DNA of 64,000 nucleotides from Pseudomonadales bacterium (GTDB lineage: Bacteria; Pseudomonadota; Gammaproteobacteria; Pseudomonadales; Azotimanducaceae): assembly GCA_011525295.1 (NCBI GenBank), contig WTGV01000059.1, forward strand, positions 124,001 through 188,000, written 5' to 3'. The translations under genes and the position numbers were made by a program. A model generated the notes under the pieces. It had not been told where the DNA came from. It made no database searches and saw nothing but the letters and a program-made list of their open reading frames with translations. Shown in pieces: positions 17,740 through 28,100 of the stretch. Numbering within the stretch: position 1 is the first letter of the stretch; the number at the start of each line of letters is the position of its first letter.

Positions 17740-19254
17740 GTGAAACAACCGTCTCTCGTACTGCAACAGCGGCTACAAACCAACCTTACACCCGAGTTGC
17801 GGCAAGCGATTCGAATGATGCAATTGTCAGCTGTGCAACTTCAACAAGAGATACGCACCGAATGTGCTACAAACCCATTCCTTGAGGTCGTCGATGACAT
17901 CGAATCGGACTTACTAGACATAAATGACGAACCCCTGGAACAGCATGCTGAGTACGACTCAGAGCATGACTACGAAGAGGACCCATTTGAAGACGTTCAG
18001 CCACAAGCGACCACACAAGATCGCGAAGACTTTGCTACAGCATTTGATAACGACGCTTCTGCTGATCTGTCTTCTCTCAAACTGAATGTTGAGACAGAAT
18101 GGTCTGATTTGTATCTTGCAGACGGGAACGACGCTAGTAGTGTAGACAGTCAAGCACTTGCTAGTTATACCACTTCCTTACAAGAACATTTGCAAGAGCA
18201 ACTCAAGCAACTTGATGTTACTACACGAGAGCAAGGAGTTGTTAGTTACCTCATCGATGCACTCGGTGAGGATGGGTACCTCTTCAATTGGAAAGAACTT
18301 GTCTCAGAGAGCCAGGAAAATCTAAACGTTTCCCAAGCACAGCTTGAAAGTGGACTTATAGTTTTGCAATCGATGGCACCATCGGGTGTCGGTGCTCGAA
18401 GCGTACAAGAGTGTCTTCTCCTACAGCTTTGGAGCTTACCAAAATACAAAGAGAATCGTGACCTAGCGATAACAATCGTACGCGACCACTTCCAATGCTT
18501 AGCAAACCAAACTCATCAGCAAATACACTCAGAACTACCACTGTCCGGGAGTAAGATAGATGCTGCCATCGAGCTGATACAGTCGTTAAACCCTCGTCCT
18601 GGTGCAACCTTCGCGAATGTTGATCCGTTGTATATCGTACCTGATGTTCTAGTGAGTAAGCAAGATGGGGAATGGACGGTCTCTCTGAACGATAAAGTCT
18701 CTCCGACTGTAAGGATCAATCAAGAGTACAAAACACTGAATCGGAGTTCTCTCTCGTCGACAGACCGTAGTTACTTTAGAGAGTATCTCCATCGAGCTCA
18801 AGCATTAATCTACGGTATTAATCGAAGGAAAGAGACTTTACTCAAAGTCGCGCTCATGATTGTTGAAGAACAGAAAGAGTTTTTCGAGCGCGGGGAACTC
18901 TTTATGCGCCCCATGGCTCAATCCGACTTAGCAACCATGGTTGGGGTCCACACATCGACCATATCGCGAATTACGACCGAGAAGTACCTATTGTGTGCTC
19001 GAGGAACGTTTGAGTTGAAGTATTTCTTTTCCAGTGCGCTTCGTGCCCACCGCGGGGACGACGTGTCGAGTACCACCATTAGAGCTATGATTCAACGTTG
19101 GACCGAAAACGAAGATCCAACTCACCCTCTCACCGATACCGCCATCGCCGAAAAACTGAAAGACAGACAAATATCGATCGCTCGACGCACCGTAACAAAG
19201 TACCGCGAGTCTTTACATATACCTGCTGTACAGCATCGGCGAATCCGTGCTTAA
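17740..19254 (+). CDS. rpoN: RNA polymerase sigma-54 factor
   Basis: A 504-residue sigma-54. Region I at the N-terminus carries the Gln- and Leu-rich LQQRLQTNLTPELRQAI stretch that contacts activators, region II (about 50-130) is strongly acidic, and region III holds the core-binding domain. The helix-turn-helix LATMVGVHTSTISRITT and the RpoN box ARRTVTKYRE near the C-terminus recognise the -24/-12 promoter. The start is GTG at 17740, 12 bases after lptB. Its presence implies bacterial enhancer-binding proteins elsewhere in the genome; none is in this window. Confidence 0.96.
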   Translation: MKQPSLVLQQRLQTNLTPELRQAIRMMQLSAVQLQQEIRTECATNPFLEVVDDIESDLLDINDEPLEQHAEYDSEHDYEEDPFEDVQPQATTQDREDFATAFDNDASADLSSLKLNVETEWSDLYLADGNDASSVDSQALASYTTSLQEHLQEQLKQLDVTTREQGVVSYLIDALGEDGYLFNWKELVSESQENLNVSQAQLESGLIVLQSMAPSGVGARSVQECLLLQLWSLPKYKENRDLAITIVRDHFQCLANQTHQQIHSELPLSGSKIDAAIELIQSLNPRPGATFANVDPLYIVPDVLVSKQDGEWTVSLNDKVSPTVRINQEYKTLNRSSLSSTDRSYFREYLHRAQALIYGINRRKETLLKVALMIVEEQKEFFERGELFMRPMAQSDLATMVGVHTSTISRITTEKYLLCARGTFELKYFFSSALRAHRGDDVSSTTIRAMIQRWTENEDPTHPLTDTAIAEKLKDRQISIARRTVTKYRESLHIPAVQHRRIRA

Positions 19255-19363
19255 CCGGTGGTTACAATCGTTCTGAGAAAAACTCTATTAAACGTTGTAA
19301 TTTTTCTTTCAAGCCAGAGCCGTGCCAGATGGCAACTTTTTTCCGTACTACAGGAGCAATTAA

Positions 19364-19660
19364 GTGCAACTAAATATCACCGGGAATCACATTGAGGTCA
19401 ACCCACAGTTACGTTCTTTCTTGAAACGCAAACTAGGCAAAATAGAACGCCATCACGACCGTATCACATCAGTACATGTCGTGCTTTCCATTGATAAGAT
19501 AACGCACCGAGCAGAAGCTACAGTACACGCACTTGGAAATGAAATCTATGCTGACGCATCAGCTACTGATATGCAGACCGCGATAGATAGCCTCGTTGCG
19601 AAGTTGGATCGTCAGATCATCAAGCACAAGGAAAAGCTTACAAGTCATCGTTCAACATAG
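19364..19660 (+). CDS. hpf: Short-form ribosome hibernation promoting factor
   Basis: A 98-residue HPF/RaiA-family protein that binds the 30S decoding region and favours 100S dimers in starvation. It has the beta-alpha-beta-beta-beta-alpha layout and ends shortly after the second helix, so it is the short form. It starts with GTG, preceded by a good AGGAG ribosome site about 9 bases upstream. It follows rpoN by 109 bases, the usual position in the rpoN-hpf-ptsN operon. Confidence 0.93.
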   Translation: MQLNITGNHIEVNPQLRSFLKRKLGKIERHHDRITSVHVVLSIDKITHRAEATVHALGNEIYADASATDMQTAIDSLVAKLDRQIIKHKEKLTSHRST

Positions 19661-19687
19661 GCTCGGAGTTTCGAATACCGACGCGTC

Positions 19688-20152
19688 GTGATTTGTTTTG
19701 AATCGATCTTTACCCCATTAACGGTAAAGTTCGTACACAATTGTCACTCAAGGAAGTCTGCGTTGCAGCATGCGGCGCAAATAATCCACCAAGAAAGCAA
19801 GTCCATCGATCCACGCAAACTATTAGAAAAGTTGACCGAACGTGAAGAACTTGGATGCACAGTTATTGACGACACGAAGGTAGCACTACCTCATTGCCGA
19901 ATTGACGAATGCCAAGCACCGATTGGAGCATTACTTAGATTTGTGCCAGAGGTCTCTTTTGGGAACGCGGGGGCAGTTACCCTAGCTTTCGCATTGGTTG
20001 TGCCTGCCGAAACCCACGAGATGCACCTTCAAATCCTTAAGACCATTGCGGTGGTGTGCAGCAACCCTGTCCAGCTCAGCCAATTACTAAATGTCAGATC
20101 ACCTACAAAATTACGAGGTACTTTCTTGCACTACGCAAGGCAAATAGATTGA
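19688..20152 (+). CDS. ptsN: Nitrogen-PTS EIIA component PtsN
   Basis: A 154-residue EIIA-Ntr, the terminal acceptor of the nitrogen phosphotransferase system. The phosphorylated His is His69 in VALPHCRID. It regulates potassium transport and other processes according to its phosphorylation state; its donors are the EI-Ntr at 62670 and NPr at 21017. It starts with GTG. One base separates it from rapZ. Confidence 0.93.
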   Translation: MICFESIFTPLTVKFVHNCHSRKSALQHAAQIIHQESKSIDPRKLLEKLTEREELGCTVIDDTKVALPHCRIDECQAPIGALLRFVPEVSFGNAGAVTLAFALVVPAETHEMHLQILKTIAVVCSNPVQLSQLLNVRSPTKLRGTFLHYARQID

Positions 20153-20153
20153 T

Positions 20154-21011
20154 ATGAAGCTCTATGTAATCACCGGAAGATCTGGTTCAGGAAAGAGTAC
20201 AGTACTGCACGCCTTAGAAGACGGTGGGTTCAAATCCATCGATAACTTTCCAGTTCCACTGATTGTGCAACTAGTCGAGGACAGCGTTTCTCGTGATAGT
20301 CAAGCCAACATCGCAGTTTCCGTAGATGCAAGAAGTTCGACTTCAGATCTGACTCAGCTACCAACAATTTTGAACGACTTAGCTACACAACACTTTCGAC
20401 CACGTTTAGTCTTCCTCGACGCTACAAGTGCGGTTTTGGTGAAACGATTTGATGAAACAAGACGCCGCCACCCACTTGAACGTGTAGGTGTAGACCTTAG
20501 ACAAGCCATTGAAAGCGAAAGTAAAGTACTAGCGCATTTGGCGGAAGTTGCTGATCTACATATTGACACGACTGAGCTCACCATGCACGACCTCGTCAAT
20601 GTGACCAAAGAGCGTCTAATCGAATCGAGTAATCAGCAATTGTCGCTGTTATTTAGATCATTTGCCTATCGCAAGGGCGTTCCCGTCGATGCTGACTTCG
20701 TATTTGACCTTCGGTGCCTTCCGAATCCACATTGGGTTGCTGAATTGCGCGCGATGAGTGGTCGTGACCGCAACGTACAAGAATTCTTCGAGGAACAGGA
20801 CGTCGTCGAACAGTTGTATCAACAAATTGTTGACTTGTTGACTAGTTGGTTGCCTCTTTTTGAGCAACAAAATACGGCATACCTCACCGTCGCTCTTGGA
20901 TGTACGGGCGGACGTCATCGCTCCGTGTACATGGCCGAAAGACTGGCTGAAGCCTTCAAGTCGACTTACCCGCATGTACTCATCCGACATCGCGACTATG
21001 GTAACGGTTAG
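20154..21011 (+). CDS. rapZ: RNase adapter protein RapZ
   Basis: A 285-residue RapZ. The N-terminal P-loop GRSGSGKST (residues 8-16) and the C-terminal GCTGGRHRSVYMAERLA segment are diagnostic. In Enterobacteria RapZ binds glucosamine-6-phosphate and steers RNase E to the small RNA GlmZ, thereby setting GlmS levels; outside them the RNA target is often unknown. It is located between ptsN and npr as usual. Length is standard. Confidence 0.95.
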   Translation: MKLYVITGRSGSGKSTVLHALEDGGFKSIDNFPVPLIVQLVEDSVSRDSQANIAVSVDARSSTSDLTQLPTILNDLATQHFRPRLVFLDATSAVLVKRFDETRRRHPLERVGVDLRQAIESESKVLAHLAEVADLHIDTTELTMHDLVNVTKERLIESSNQQLSLLFRSFAYRKGVPVDADFVFDLRCLPNPHWVAELRAMSGRDRNVQEFFEEQDVVEQLYQQIVDLLTSWLPLFEQQNTAYLTVALGCTGGRHRSVYMAERLAEAFKSTYPHVLIRHRDYGNG

Positions 21012-21016
21012 CACAA

Positions 21017-21286
21017 GTGCTTGGACGCGTCAAAATCGTGAACAAGCTAGGGATGCACGCTCGCGCATCCGCGAAATTTGTTCAAGTTGCGAAGAGTTTT
21101 CCCTGTTCAATTGAACTTGGATATGTTGAAGACCAACTTGTCAACGGAAAGAGTATGATGCAAATCATGACTCTTGCAGCTACTCAAGGTAGCGAGCTGA
21201 TCTTGAAGACCCATGGTGAAGAGGCAGAAGCGGCGTACGAAACAATCAAACAACTAATTGCTGATCGATTTGGTGAACCAGAATGA
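21017..21286 (+). CDS. ptsO: Nitrogen-PTS phosphocarrier NPr (HPr-like)
   Basis: An 89-residue HPr-family protein. The active-site His14 lies in NKLGMHARASAKFV and the Ser-46-like region reads NGKSMMQIMTLAA. It carries phosphate from EI-Ntr to PtsN. It starts with GTG five bases after rapZ, closing the plus-strand operon begun by yrbG. The mgtE or other genes sometimes found next are missing; a 226-base gap without a recognisable gene or strong terminator follows. Confidence 0.93.
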   Translation: MLGRVKIVNKLGMHARASAKFVQVAKSFPCSIELGYVEDQLVNGKSMMQIMTLAATQGSELILKTHGEEAEAAYETIKQLIADRFGEPE

Positions 21287-21512
21287 AAAACAGCATGAGC
21301 GAAACTCCCATATTCCAAGTCTAAATGATTTCTGAGTATTGTCTTCGTTGAATTAGTACCCTGTTGTTCAGATGGCTCCGTCTATTGCGATGTGCAATGA
21401 GCACCGCAACCTGTAATTAGCGGGGAGTAATCAATCTAGGAGTCTATTTGCCGCGTCAAGAATCAGAAATACAAAGTTGCATAATCGTAACCTACCAACT
21501 TAAATTAGCACG

Positions 21513-22229
21513 ATGAAATCACTAATCCTTAAAAGAGCAAGTATAGCGTGTACGGTGTTATGGTTAGTTCAAGGTGGAGCTTGCACTGAAGAATTCGAAG
21601 CGGGAATCGACTACCTCGTTCTGAAGAGCAAAGAAGATGCCGAAATCAAAGCCAGTGCTACTGACCCTACCAAGAAAATCACGGTGATCGAGTACTTCTC
21701 TTACGGTTGCCTCGCGTGCAAAAAGTTTGAAGATCACATCTCGAAATGGTTGGCAAACAAAGAAGACGATGTCGAATTTAAGCGCGAAGCTGTCGTCTTT
21801 CAGGAAAGTTGGGCAATGCTCGCGAAGGCCTACTATACGGCAGTAAAGTTAGATGTACTTGACGCTGTGCATATACCGATGTTTGACGCAGTACACGAAG
21901 AGAAACGAGCAATGCATGAACCTAAAAACATCGAGCAACTATTTAAAGAAGAAGCGCGGATTGATTCAAAAGTATTCCGCGAGACGTTTTACGAAGATGA
22001 AACAATTGTGGATGAAATTGTTGATATTCACGAGAAGGCTCAATCAATGAAATTAAAGAGAACGCCGAGCGTGGTAGTTGAAGGTAAATACCTGGTGAAC
22101 ACGCAAACTGCTCAGTCGCGCAAACGGATTTTTCTAATCGTTGACTACCTTGTAGAGAAAGTCCGCACCGAGCGCGATAACGTCGGCGCGAGTGAAAAGG
22201 ACCTATCTAGCAGTCCCCCTGTCCTGTAA
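21513..22229 (+). CDS. DsbA-like thiol:disulfide interchange protein with CLAC active site
   Basis: A 238-residue periplasmic thioredoxin-fold protein of the DsbA family. A signal peptide of about 22 residues is followed by FSYGCLACKKFE, giving the active site C66-L-A-C69 instead of the usual CPHC. The helical insertion domain follows, and the cis-proline loop reads RTPSVVV near residue 186. The altered dipeptide should change redox potential. Cys24 just after the signal (GGAC) might allow lipidation, but the lipobox is weak. No DsbB is nearby. Confidence 0.82.
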   Translation: MKSLILKRASIACTVLWLVQGGACTEEFEAGIDYLVLKSKEDAEIKASATDPTKKITVIEYFSYGCLACKKFEDHISKWLANKEDDVEFKREAVVFQESWAMLAKAYYTAVKLDVLDAVHIPMFDAVHEEKRAMHEPKNIEQLFKEEARIDSKVFRETFYEDETIVDEIVDIHEKAQSMKLKRTPSVVVEGKYLVNTQTAQSRKRIFLIVDYLVEKVRTERDNVGASEKDLSSSPPVL

Positions 22230-22338
22230 GACTTACACGGTCTCCAGAAAATCGAGTAGGTCCTAAGTTATGGGACCAACGACACGTAGATGCGAGAATT
22301 CCAGTTAATAAAGCGAATGCTATAGAAACGGTACCAGT

Positions 22339-23715
22339 TTACAACGCTGCAACTGTCATATTGGAGATAAGAATCGATCCTGTGCGAATATTACGACGGA
22401 TTTCCACATCGTCGCCAAATGCAACCATATTCTTATACATATCGTCTAGTTTCGCGGCAATGGTAAGCTCATCAACCGCATGGGAGTACTCTCCATTTTC
22501 CACCCAATAGCCAGACGCGCCTCGGGAGTAATCACCCGTCAAGATATTTACTCCTTGACCCATAAGCGAAGTAACCACTAAACCTCGGTCCATCTGCTTT
22601 AAAACGTCCGTTAGAGGAAGCGTCTGTGCTTCTACCGTCAAGTTGCATACGCCAGACGCATTCCCAGTCGATTGCATTCCCAACTTTCGACCCGAATAAC
22701 TACCGAGTAAATAGTTCTTCGCCACGCCATTTTCAACGATATATTTTTCTGAGGTCGCCACGCCTTCGGAGTCATAGGCGCGACTACCCATTGCACCTGA
22801 AATAAAAGGATATTCCTTTAGCGATACTTCCGTCGAAGTAACCTGTTTCTCTAAAGAATCGAGGAGATAAGTTGAACGTAAATACTGTGGTCTACCAGAC
22901 AGTGCATTGAGGATGTGCAGAATGAGCCCCATCGCTACGGTTTGGTCAAAGAGTACGGGATATTCTCCAGTCGGAATTGGTCGAGGATCTAGCTTTCGAA
23001 TTGCGTGTTCTGCCGCTTTGGTACCAACGAGTTCAGGTGAGTCCAGTTCGCTACGCTGACGTCCCATTGTGAACCATGCCGCGCGTTGCATCCCATTACT
23101 ACTCTTCGCGATTACATCGGCGTAAAGACTCGAACTAGAACTGCGGTATGCGTGCAAAAAGCCGAAGCTGTTTCCGTAAGCAACACAATTCGATGAAACA
23201 CTCGCCCTTGCCCCATCGGATCGATAGATTTTCTCATCGAATTCCAGAGCAGTAGATTCGGCCGTATTTGCGGCATCTTTCAGTTGTTCCACATCCATCG
23301 GATCACAGCGATACAAATCCAAGTCGGGAAAATTAACAGCTAACAACTCGGGATCTGCTAGACCACTAAAAGAGTCCTCCTCAGTGTGTTCCGCGATCGC
23401 GAGCGCGGCATTCACTGCTTCTTGGATTGAATCTTCTCGCGTATCAGTGGTACTGGCATTGCCTCGTCGATCGCCGCGATATACGGTAATGTCAAAGCCC
23501 CGATCGCGACTGAATTCGACAGTGTCAATATCGCCTTCCCGCATCTTAACGTCGAGTCCTATATCGTCCCCAGCGGTAACTTCAGCGGCAGTTGCACCTC
23601 CCGATTTAGCAACGTCTAAGATTCGACTCACAAACTCTGATAGTTTTGCTTCGTCATCTGGCGAATGTACCGTTTGTGTGTTGTCTTCGTTTACATCAAC
23701 CAACGAGGTGGTCAT
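22339..23715 (-). CDS. pmbA: Metalloprotease PmbA (TldE)
   Basis: A 458-residue PmbA/TldE, the inactive-site partner of TldD. The two form a heterodimeric protease that removes leader or unfolded segments from microcin B17 precursor and degrades the CcdA antitoxin in E. coli. Family segments such as GYWVENGEYSHAVDELTIA near the C-terminus are clear, and the HExxxH motif is absent, as expected for TldE. It starts with ATG overlapping the tldD stop by 4 bases. In E. coli pmbA is unlinked to tldD; here they are coupled. Confidence 0.93.
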   Translation of the reverse strand: MTTSLVDVNEDNTQTVHSPDDEAKLSEFVSRILDVAKSGGATAAEVTAGDDIGLDVKMREGDIDTVEFSRDRGFDITVYRGDRRGNASTTDTREDSIQEAVNAALAIAEHTEEDSFSGLADPELLAVNFPDLDLYRCDPMDVEQLKDAANTAESTALEFDEKIYRSDGARASVSSNCVAYGNSFGFLHAYRSSSSSLYADVIAKSSNGMQRAAWFTMGRQRSELDSPELVGTKAAEHAIRKLDPRPIPTGEYPVLFDQTVAMGLILHILNALSGRPQYLRSTYLLDSLEKQVTSTEVSLKEYPFISGAMGSRAYDSEGVATSEKYIVENGVAKNYLLGSYSGRKLGMQSTGNASGVCNLTVEAQTLPLTDVLKQMDRGLVVTSLMGQGVNILTGDYSRGASGYWVENGEYSHAVDELTIAAKLDDMYKNMVAFGDDVEIRRNIRTGSILISNMTVAAL

Positions 23716-25157
23716 GCTTGAGTTCCCCCAACGGTAATCTGATCAATCTTTAGTGTAGGTTGACCGACTCCTACTGGAACTCCTTGTCCTTCTTTACCGC
23801 AAACTCCGACCCCTAGATCTAGTTCCAAGTCGTTGCCAACCATAGAAACTCTGGTCATGATTTCAGGACCGTTCCCGATGAGCGTGGCACCTTTAACAGG
23901 TACTGTGATCTTTCCGTTTTCTATCAGATAGGCTTCCGTCGCAGAAAATACAAACTGTCCTGAAGTGATATCGACTTGACCGCCTCCAAACGTCTTCGCA
24001 TAGACACCCCTATCTACGCTCTTAACAATTTCTTCCGGATCGCTATTACCGGCGAGCATGAATGTGTTCGTCATTCGGGGTAGCGGCTGATGGGCGTAGG
24101 ATTCTCGACGTCCGTTCCCCGTGCTAGCTACACCCATGAGCTTTGCATTTAGTTTGTCTTGCATATATCCTCGCAAAACCCCGTTTTCGATCAACACGGT
24201 TCTCTGACCAGGAGTTCCTTCATCGTCAATGCTGAGCGAACCGCGACGGTTTGGGATCGTTGCATCGTCGACGATAGTGCACAATGGAGATGCGACACGT
24301 TCTCCTATTCGATTTGAAAATGTCGAAGTGCCTTTACGATTGAAATCTCCCTCCAATCCGTGACCGACAGCTTCGTGTAATAGCACACCAGGCCAGCCCG
24401 GTCCAAGAACTACAGGCATCGGCCCTGCGGGAGCGTCTACCGCTTCAAGATTCACAAGCGCTTGTCGCACGGCTTCCCGAGCAAAATTCTCTGCAGATTC
24501 ATTTTCATACAGCCAAGACAAGTCGTGCCGACCGCCACCACCAGCATTACCATTTTCGCGCCTTCCGTTTTGTTCTACTACGACTGACACACCAAAACGT
24601 ACCAGCGGACGAACGTCTCCTTGGTCCGTGCCATCACTCGAGTAAATGTAGGTAGACTCGTGGTTGGCATTGATCGAAACCGAAACTTCTTTGACGCGCG
24701 GATCCAACGATCGGGCAAAATTATCGATGCGAGATAAGAGCTTGACTTTTTCTTCTTTAGAGACTGAAACAATTGGGTCGGTCCCCTGATAGAACTCTGG
24801 AAATTGTTGTTTCACGGGTATGTTAGTACTCTGTGAACTCCCAACCCGAGCTATTGATCTCGCTGCACTTGAAGTTTGCTCAAGTACGTCCAGCTTAATG
24901 TCGTCAGCGTACGCAAAACCACTCTTCTCACCACTAATCGCACGTGCGCCAATGCCTCGAGAAACCGAAAAACCGGCACTCTTAACGATACCTTGTTCCA
25001 AAGACCAAGATTCATTTCGCCTACACTGGAAAAAGAGTTCGCCTCGATCGATTTCACGAGACATCATCCTAGACATCATGGTTTCTAATTGACCATCAGA
25101 TATGTCCCCCGTTGTCAGTAGGTCTTGTTTCGCACTATTTGATACGGTCTCTGTCAT
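23712..25157 (-). CDS. tldD: Metalloprotease TldD
   Basis: A 481-residue TldD, catalytic subunit of the TldD/TldE protease. The zinc-binding HEAVGH motif is at residues 261-266 in LLHEAVGHGLEGDF, with the third ligand region further downstream. The complex threads unfolded peptides and cuts them processively. It lies directly downstream of yhdP (24 bases) and upstream of pmbA, giving a compact yhdP-tldD-pmbA unit. No peptide-natural-product precursor was seen nearby, so a housekeeping role is likely. Confidence 0.95.
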   Translation of the reverse strand: MTETVSNSAKQDLLTTGDISDGQLETMMSRMMSREIDRGELFFQCRRNESWSLEQGIVKSAGFSVSRGIGARAISGEKSGFAYADDIKLDVLEQTSSAARSIARVGSSQSTNIPVKQQFPEFYQGTDPIVSVSKEEKVKLLSRIDNFARSLDPRVKEVSVSINANHESTYIYSSDGTDQGDVRPLVRFGVSVVVEQNGRRENGNAGGGGRHDLSWLYENESAENFAREAVRQALVNLEAVDAPAGPMPVVLGPGWPGVLLHEAVGHGLEGDFNRKGTSTFSNRIGERVASPLCTIVDDATIPNRRGSLSIDDEGTPGQRTVLIENGVLRGYMQDKLNAKLMGVASTGNGRRESYAHQPLPRMTNTFMLAGNSDPEEIVKSVDRGVYAKTFGGGQVDITSGQFVFSATEAYLIENGKITVPVKGATLIGNGPEIMTRVSMVGNDLELDLGVGVCGKEGQGVPVGVGQPTLKIDQITVGGTQA

Positions 25158-25181
25158 TTCTTTGCTCTCCCGCGAGAATTG

Positions 25182-28100
25182 TCACTCTTCATCAATCACT
25201 TCGCCCTCGGTCGGTGACTCCGATAAGTCATCATTAAAGAAGCCGATAAGTTCTATTTCTGGGGTCTCGAAAGTCCCTTCCACTCTGTATTTTGCACTTG
25301 AAATTCGGTTTAATTGAGATTTAAAAATCCTACTGCCAATCAGTGTTCCCAGAAACGCTGTCGGGTTGCCTGTCATCAAGGCGACATACCACTTCAAATT
25401 CGTGGTAAAGGGCAATCTAACAACAACATCCATAGTCAAACTCGCGTCGGCTAAATTCGCATTGCCACTAAACATCAGTTCCGAACTTCGCCCTTTGATA
25501 TGGATTGGTTCTTTGATCTGCACGATGGACTGGTCCAAGGTCACATCGTACAAGATTCGATCAAATTGAAATCCCTTCGCGAAAACACTGGTGGGATTGA
25601 AGTTCATGCCTTGTATGATTGAAGCGATATTGAACATGCTGAGAAGTCTGAGAATACCTTGACCAGCATCAACTTCTAACAACGTTCCGTTATAAGCATC
25701 ACCATGGATTCTTCCGCTCATTTTCAAAGCGTCGACATCAAACGGCGAACCAGGCCACACTAAGTCACTATTGACGGTGAAGTTTTCACTTTCGATTTCT
25801 GCTTCGACATCAAATTTTGGAAGCACTTGTAATAGATTATCGCCTGAGATGACGCCATTGAACCGAGTTTCGTTCTTCTCAGTGTCCCACACTATCCCAA
25901 CATGATCGCGAGTGTCTACGGTCACACCACGGATGTCGGCAACGACATCCTGTAAATGAACTTCACGGTCAGTTGTCTCTAGCTCGAACGACCAACTTCC
26001 AAAGTCTTCTGCTTCTCCATCCTCGTTAAACAAATACAAATCTTGTATAGACACACTGACTGGAGGCAACTGTAAGAAAATTGCTGGATCCATAGGTGCA
26101 TCGTCCGGGGTATCGAATGCGCTAAGCCAAAACCGCAGTTGTTCGACTGAAAGATTCCATTCTTGGCCTTGTTCTCGGGACAGAGACGCGCTTCCTTCCT
26201 CCGCAGTTGCTGTCAACGCAGAACTCTCGCCTCCAAAAGTACCGTCCAATACTAAGTCATGCAGCTGGAACCGTCCACGTACGAGTTTGTTGATTCGAAG
26301 GTCGTCGAACTCGATGTCCAAGCCAGCGGGTAGCGACGTATCAGAGGATTGGTCGATTGGGAACACGAGCTCGGACACATTTCCCGCGATGAGCCAATCT
26401 CTAGTAGATTGAGTGATTTGAGGTGGAGGTACACCTAAGCCCACACTTCCACGCATGGGAGAACCCGCAGCTTCTACGGTATGAATGTTCAGTTCGTCCA
26501 TCGTAATGTCCACCGTCATTGGTTCTGCCAATTTAATGTGCACGTGCATCGGGCGGCTGTGATCAACTACTTTATGAAAAGGCTTTGGAAGCGTAAGAGT
26601 AACGCCTATCAAATCAGAGCGGACATCAATAGTAGGAGTTGTTTCACCATTGATAGGAAAGACTATTTCACCGGAAACTTGAGGTGTCCCACTGGCAATA
26701 GAGTGTATCCATTCACCCGTAACGTGGGATATAGAGTCAACCGAAGTATTTAAATCGAACGCAAATACTACATCGGGAGAATCTAAACCGCCATCTCGAG
26801 TGCTCAAATTCAATGAGACAGGATCGTTGTAAAACGTCGCCGATAGTTCCGAACTGGAAAAAAAGTGCGGAAATTGATAACCCACACTACCGAACGCGTC
26901 GTCTAGTTGAATGTCCGCGGGTAGGATGTCCAATGACACATCCGCAAGTACTAGTTCGAGGTGTACATCCCACAAACTCTCTTGTTCTGGCGTCAGCGGA
27001 ACTTTCATCGAAGCCATCAAGTCGATCGCGCCAGACCCATCATACTCTAAAGGATCAAAGGGAAGTAGTTCTGTTATTGGCGTATCCACTAGATAGCTCT
27101 GTAGGAGTAAGAAGTTTGAATCTGCGGTAAATTCAAGTTCTAGCAGTGGTTCCGCCAAGGGCAAGAATATGGTACCCTTTTCAATATGGCTACCGTGTGT
27201 GTACGCGGAAGTGACCTCGATCATGAGACCATCTCGTGTCAACCAGAAGCGCCCTGAACCCTGAATAATTTCCGGCCAATCCTCGAGGAACGTCACCTTA
27301 GCATCGTCAATGAGTGCAAAAATCTCAATGGAGCTTGTTTGCTGGTTTAACTCATTCATACTATGAACAAACTGTAGTCTAGCCTCATTAAACTGAGCTT
27401 GATTCACTGCGTTCTCGATCCAAGTGAAAGCATCTTGCGGTACGAACGCACCTAATGAGGGGCGCAACTGTGTAGCCGAGACGCTCGGTGCATCAAGTGC
27501 AAACTTAACTCGCTGTCGGGCACTGGGAAAATACTTGCTAAATTCAATGTTGAAGTCAATCGCGTCTGCGTCCGGGGTTGGAATCCAATGGCCATACAGC
27601 GTGGAACCTAAATAGTCTTGCTTCCACATCGCTAAACCGGAAAAATCCACTGTCGTTAAGGAGAACGGTGAAAATATAAATCTCCCTTCCTCAATGTCTA
27701 TTTGTTGTGTCGTGGCTTCAGCGAGAATTAAAGCCCCGCGTCCAGTGAGAACTAAGGAATCCAATGTCAAAGAAGGTATACCTCGGTATTGTTGCAAGCC
27801 GAGCTGATCTACCGCCGCCCAATACACAACACCTGTACTGTCCTGTACCCACTGCACGGTGGCTAATGTACCCGTAGGTGCGAGCCCATCGACCATGTTT
27901 CGAATCGGGTGCCCAGACACACCAAAAATGCTCATGAAAGTGTTGACGGTCTCGGCAGAAACGTCATGACTCCATCCGTGGACATGGTTGGTGTTGAGAT
28001 TTTGTTGTACAAAGTGCTCCAACTTGGCGACCACTTCATTGTTGCGGTCCACCAACGACGCGTCTATTTTTCCGGCGAAACCGAGCTCTTCAGCACCAAA

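Noticed and set aside
22259-22277. GGTCC/GGACC hairpin between the dsbA-like gene and pmbA
   Set aside because: Only five pairs around a nine-base loop and no U tract; could arise by chance.
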